NCBI GenBank assembly: GCA_026706025.1
Contig: JAPOZO010000068.1
Span: 1 to 50,921 of the forward strand
DNA from: Candidatus Poribacteria bacterium
Lineage (GTDB): Bacteria > Poribacteria > WGA-4E > WGA-3G
DNA: 50,921 bases
Direction: 5' to 3'
The notes below the pieces were generated by a model, which made no database searches, was not told the DNA's origin, and saw only the letters and a list, made by a program, of their open reading frames with translations. The stretch's first letter is position 1. Every line of letters starts with the position of its first letter. Below are positions 47,928 through 50,921 of the stretch, one piece after another. A program made the position numbers and the translations under genes.

Positions 47928-48851
47928 ATGGCGCAATTATTGGAACAATTTATTAACGGGTTGGTGTTAGGCGGCATTTACGCACTTATTGCCGTAGGCT
48001 ATACCATGGTCTACGGCATTATCCAGTTGATTAACTTCGCACATGGCGAGATTTTTATGTTTGGTGCCTACCTCGCCCTGATGCTTATTGCGGTTTTCAA
48101 TATACCGTTTTGGATAGCATTACCCGCCAGTATGCTCCTATGTGCACTGTTAGGGATGTTGATAGACCTCGTAGCGTACCGACCCCTTCGGGACGCGCCG
48201 CGTTTATCGGCGTTGATTACAGCGATAGGCATATCCCTTGTGCTTCAAAACCTCGCCCGGATGATTTGGTCAGCGAGACCCCAGCAATTTCCAACCGAAA
48301 CGCTTCCAGCATTCCTCGTAAGCGAAGTCAATATGCAAACAGGCGAGATTTTAAACGCCATACCCCTGCCGGGCGGGGGTATCCTCCCTTATCGTGACGT
48401 GTCTATTCTCTTACTGGCAGTTGTTTTAATGATCGCCTTAAACAGACTGATTTACCTGACCAAAATAGGTAAAGCGATGCGGGCTTGTGCACAAAACCGT
48501 GTAGCGTCAAATTTAATGGGAATTAAGACAAACCAAGTCATTGCAGTAACATTTGCTATTGGTTCCGCTTTAGGGGCAGTTGCTGGTATAATGGTAGGCT
48601 TGAGCGAAAATATTACACCTACTATGGGGTATTACAAAGGGGTCGCAGCGTTTGCAGCTGCCGTTCTTGGCGGTATTGGCAACATCACAGGCGCAATGCT
48701 CGGCGGCATCATCATCGGCTTAGCCGAAGTTTTCGGAGCCGGATACATCTCCTCAGGGTATCGGTTAGCAATTGCTTATATTATCATGATTGCAGTGATT
48801 GTTATTCGTCCATCTGGACTGTTCGGAAAATCAACAGCAAATCGAGCTTAA
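47928..48851 (+). CDS. livH: Branched-chain amino acid ABC transporter permease LivH
   Basis: A 307-residue inner-membrane permease of the LivH type, with about eight hydrophobic segments. Signature regions are FINGLVLGGIYALIAVGYTMVYGIIQLINFAHGEIFMFGAY, LGMLIDLVAYRPLRDAPRL, KIGKAMRACAQNRVASNLMGI and GALAGIMVG-like ALGAVAGIMVGLSENITP. It translocates amino acids together with LivM and the LivG/LivF ATPases. The ATG at 47928 lies 87 bases after the binding-protein gene, with a weak GAAGAAG site. One base separates its stop from the livM start, showing coupled translation. Confidence 0.94.
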   Translation: MAQLLEQFINGLVLGGIYALIAVGYTMVYGIIQLINFAHGEIFMFGAYLALMLIAVFNIPFWIALPASMLLCALLGMLIDLVAYRPLRDAPRLSALITAIGISLVLQNLARMIWSARPQQFPTETLPAFLVSEVNMQTGEILNAIPLPGGGILPYRDVSILLLAVVLMIALNRLIYLTKIGKAMRACAQNRVASNLMGIKTNQVIAVTFAIGSALGAVAGIMVGLSENITPTMGYYKGVAAFAAAVLGGIGNITGAMLGGIIIGLAEVFGAGYISSGYRLAIAYIIMIAVIVIRPSGLFGKSTANRA

Positions 48852-48852
48852 T

Positions 48853-49851
48853 ATGAAAGATAAACTCACACCCAAAACTATAACCTTTGGCTTAGTTGTC
48901 TGTTTTTTACCCTTACTGATGTATGGTGTAGATGACATAATTACTTTTCTGTCAAAGTACGGTATCTATCTTGGATGGCCGGGTGGCGAGTATATGCTAC
49001 GGATTATCGTTCGGGCATGCGTCTACATGCTGCTCGCGGTCGGACTGAACATTGTGTGCGGATTTACTGGATTACTCGATTTGGGGTATGTCTGTTTTTA
49101 CCTTATCGGTGGTTATACAGCAGGCATACTGATGGCACGGCTCGGCGTTAGTTATTGGGTTGCCCTCCCCCTCGCTGTGCTACATGGAACCGTGTGGGGG
49201 TTATTGCGTGGTGCTCCGACTTTGCGACTTACCGGTGATTACTTTGCGATTGTTACTTTTGGTTTTGCTGAGTTGTTCTTCCGTATTGTGAGAAACGAAC
49301 AGTGGTTGGTTGGCGCGCCAAACGGTCAGCTGCGTGGCATCCCCTCTCCTACACTTTTTGGAGTATCCTTCAATCAAAATTGGCATAACTACTACCATAT
49401 TCTTATCCTGCTAACGTTGGTTGTCTTTATCACTTATCGGCTACAGCATTCCCGTGTCGGTAGAGCATGGGTCGCTATCCGTGAAGATGAACAGGCAGCA
49501 GAAAGTATGGGAATTAACGTCAGTCGCTATAAATCGCTGGCATTCGCTGTGAGTGCTGCGATTGGAGCACTCGGTGGAGGGTTCATTGCGCAATTTCAGG
49601 TTAGTATCAGTGTGCCATTCTTTGATTTTTGGGAATCTATCTTGATCTTGTGTATGGTAGTCCTCGGTGGTATGGGAAGTATCCGAGGTGCCATGATAGG
49701 CGCAGCGATTCTCGGTTCTTTAGGTGAAGTTTTGAGACCTGGTTTCATTATTCCCTACCAATTCGGCAACGCTCGATACCTCATCTTCGGAATCATCCTC
49801 ATTCTTTTGATGCGCTTCCGTCCAAGCGGGTTATCCCTAAAAAAAGCATAA
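48853..49851 (+). CDS. livM: Branched-chain amino acid ABC transporter permease LivM
   Basis: A 332-residue inner-membrane permease of the LivM family. Recognisable blocks are LLAVGLNIVCGFTGLLDLGYVCFYLIGGYTAG, LRLTGDYFAIVTFGFAELFFRIV, RVGRAWVAIREDEQAAESMGI and MVVLGGMGSIRGAMIGAAILGSLGEVLRP. It is the partner of LivH. ATG 48853 is chosen because the upstream in-frame codons lie inside livH. It is the last plus-strand gene. ATPase genes would be expected next but a terminator and a gene on the opposite strand follow, so the ATPases must lie elsewhere. Confidence 0.94.
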   Translation: MKDKLTPKTITFGLVVCFLPLLMYGVDDIITFLSKYGIYLGWPGGEYMLRIIVRACVYMLLAVGLNIVCGFTGLLDLGYVCFYLIGGYTAGILMARLGVSYWVALPLAVLHGTVWGLLRGAPTLRLTGDYFAIVTFGFAELFFRIVRNEQWLVGAPNGQLRGIPSPTLFGVSFNQNWHNYYHILILLTLVVFITYRLQHSRVGRAWVAIREDEQAAESMGINVSRYKSLAFAVSAAIGALGGGFIAQFQVSISVPFFDFWESILILCMVVLGGMGSIRGAMIGAAILGSLGEVLRPGFIIPYQFGNARYLIFGIILILLMRFRPSGLSLKKA

Positions 49852-49855
49852 TATC

Positions 49856-49887
49856 AACCGAATCCTAACCAACACTGTTCGGTTTTT
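49856..49887. terminator. Rho-independent terminator after livM
   Basis: Arms AACCGAA (49856-49862) and TTCGGTT (49878-49884) followed by TTT. It overlaps the last two bases of the convergent VWA gene. Confidence 0.6.
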
Positions 49888-50914
49888 AACGGCGTGGTTT
49901 GCGAAACAATAGGGTAAAGTGTAGCACCTCACAGATAAGCAAAATTAACGCCCCAGCAACAAACCATTGGAAGCGGTCTTGATAGTCGCCATCAGCGCGG
50001 ATTCTGAATTTTTGCTTTTCGAGCCGTGCTAAATCCGTTGCTAACTGCGTAATCCCTGCTGTTGCATGGTAATAGTTGCCGTCTCCAGCTTTGGCGATTT
50101 CTCGCAAGCGCGTCTCATCTAACGCTGTAAGCACGAGTTGACCATTGGCATCACGCTTGTAGGGTGTAGCTTCTGTCCCGGTATCGCTCGGCAGTGGTAT
50201 AGGCACAGACCTGACAGGGCTACCAACACCGACACAATAGATATGTACACCTCTCTGGGTCGCTGTTTTCGCCGCCTCAACTGCCCCGCGTCCGTGATCC
50301 TCTCCGTCTGAAAAAAGAATCAGGACCTTCTGTCCACCGAAATCGGACGTGATTGTTGTCCGATTTTGATCTGGAATAAGTCGATCTATTGCTGTTTCAA
50401 TAGCGTTACGAATACGGGTGCCACTGTGCGCAAGCGTTTCTACGGTTATCGCCTCCAAGAATTCCCTGAGTGTTACAGTATCACTCGTCAGAGGACATAC
50501 CACGAAACTCGCCTCTGCAAAGTAGAGTAATCCGATCCTGTCCCCCTCAAGCGCATCTAACAGTGAGAATATGGACGCCTTGGCGTGGTCAAGTCGCCGA
50601 ACGGTTTTCTCATCTTCCGCGAGCATACTCGTTGAAATATCAAGTGCTATCATAACATCCAACCGCTCAGCGACTGATTCGGGTTTCGCGCCCCACTGCG
50701 GACGCGCAATTGCGAGCGTGATGCAAAGATAACTTAGGAGCAACAATCCGGCTTGAATCTTATGGTGTTTTAGATGCGTGGAATCGACATTACTGTGGAA
50801 TCGTAGCAGGGCATTCTGCTTCTGTCGCAGTCCAAAGAGAAATAAGAAAATTAGAGGTGGCACTGCCCATAGAAGATGGAGATATTCGGGATTGCCAAAA
50901 CGGAGCCAGTCCAT
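49886..50914 (-). CDS. BatA-like von Willebrand factor A domain membrane protein
   Basis: A 342-residue membrane protein of the BatA/BatB (aerotolerance) type. The N-terminus has two hydrophobic segments (YLHLLWAVPPLIFLFLFG and LLLLSYLCITLAIA), then the VWA domain with the metal-ion-dependent adhesion motif ALDISTSML near residue 92 and LILFSDGEDHG. A last membrane helix lies near the C-terminus (WFVAGALILLICEVLHF). The domain would face the periplasm and bind partners through the metal site. BatA, BatB and an AAA ATPase (MoxR) usually form an operon; further members would lie beyond the right edge. The ATG is at 50914, seven bases from the window edge. Confidence 0.88.
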   Translation of the reverse strand: MDWLRFGNPEYLHLLWAVPPLIFLFLFGLRQKQNALLRFHSNVDSTHLKHHKIQAGLLLLSYLCITLAIARPQWGAKPESVAERLDVMIALDISTSMLAEDEKTVRRLDHAKASIFSLLDALEGDRIGLLYFAEASFVVCPLTSDTVTLREFLEAITVETLAHSGTRIRNAIETAIDRLIPDQNRTTITSDFGGQKVLILFSDGEDHGRGAVEAAKTATQRGVHIYCVGVGSPVRSVPIPLPSDTGTEATPYKRDANGQLVLTALDETRLREIAKAGDGNYYHATAGITQLATDLARLEKQKFRIRADGDYQDRFQWFVAGALILLICEVLHFTLLFRKPRR

Positions 50915-50921
50915 ATTTTTA

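Overview
The window (about 51 kb) looks like a chromosomal segment of a Gram-negative, heterotrophic bacterium. It carries a Kdo-activation gene (kdsB), outer-membrane-barrel and lipoprotein genes, and a futalosine-route menaquinone enzyme (mqnE, partial) with a UbiD-family decarboxylase. The expansion of phytanoyl-CoA dioxygenase (PhyH) genes, the LamG-type secreted proteins, the sulfatase and the frequent TTG/GTG starts together resemble Candidatus Poribacteria or a relative. That assignment is an inference; there is no rRNA in the window.

Layout. 1-5.0 kb: mqnE (cut by the left edge), a TIM-barrel isomerase, a SAM hydrolase, trpS and a secreted LamG protein. 5.2-11.5 kb (minus strand): an RRM protein with a long structured leader, polA, a thioredoxin-reductase-like flavoprotein and ubiD. 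11.5-16.3 kb: a repeat-rich intergenic stretch, a discoidin-like secreted protein, a TPR protein and a tandem pair of secreted proteins, one broken by an amber codon. 16.5-22.8 kb: a BMP-type binding protein with its ATPase but no permeases, an amidohydrolase, three envelope proteins and a DUF1326 protein. 23.0-27.5 kb: five tandem PhyH dioxygenases. 27.6-31.7 kb: a phosphoesterase, a PhyH/HD pair resembling PhnY/PhnZ, and an alpha/beta hydrolase. 32.0-34.3 kb: an AlbA_2/ATPase protein and an enolase-superfamily enzyme. 34.4-41.2 kb (minus strand): kdsB-pyrG-larA-larA-dctQ-dctM, tightly packed. 41.4-44.8 kb: two LamG proteins, a sulfatase and a small HTH gene. 45-51 kb: a PAP2 protein, a lipoprotein, LivK/LivH/LivM-type transport genes without ATPases, and a BatA-like VWA protein.

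Two signals stand out. First, six secreted proteins of three different fold types end in the same short tail, (V-E/D)-x-x-x-K-L-A-T-T-W-G-x-L/I-K plus 2 to 5 residues. The tail is kept at protein level while its codons differ, which suggests a C-terminal tag for an undescribed sorting, anchoring or docking system. Second, a PhyH gene overlaps an HD-domain gene in the arrangement of the oxidative phosphonate-degrading pair PhnY/PhnZ. A family of intergenic palindromes with covarying stems (C-GGTA-arm-GGTT-loop-AACC-arm) and a longer dispersed repeat that carries it are the most notable non-coding features.

Functionally, the segment mixes housekeeping genes (trpS, polA, pyrG, kdsB) with catabolic and transport modules for sulfated or acidic sugars, hydroxy acids, phosphonates and amino acids, plus a secreted, tail-tagged set of carbohydrate-binding-like proteins.
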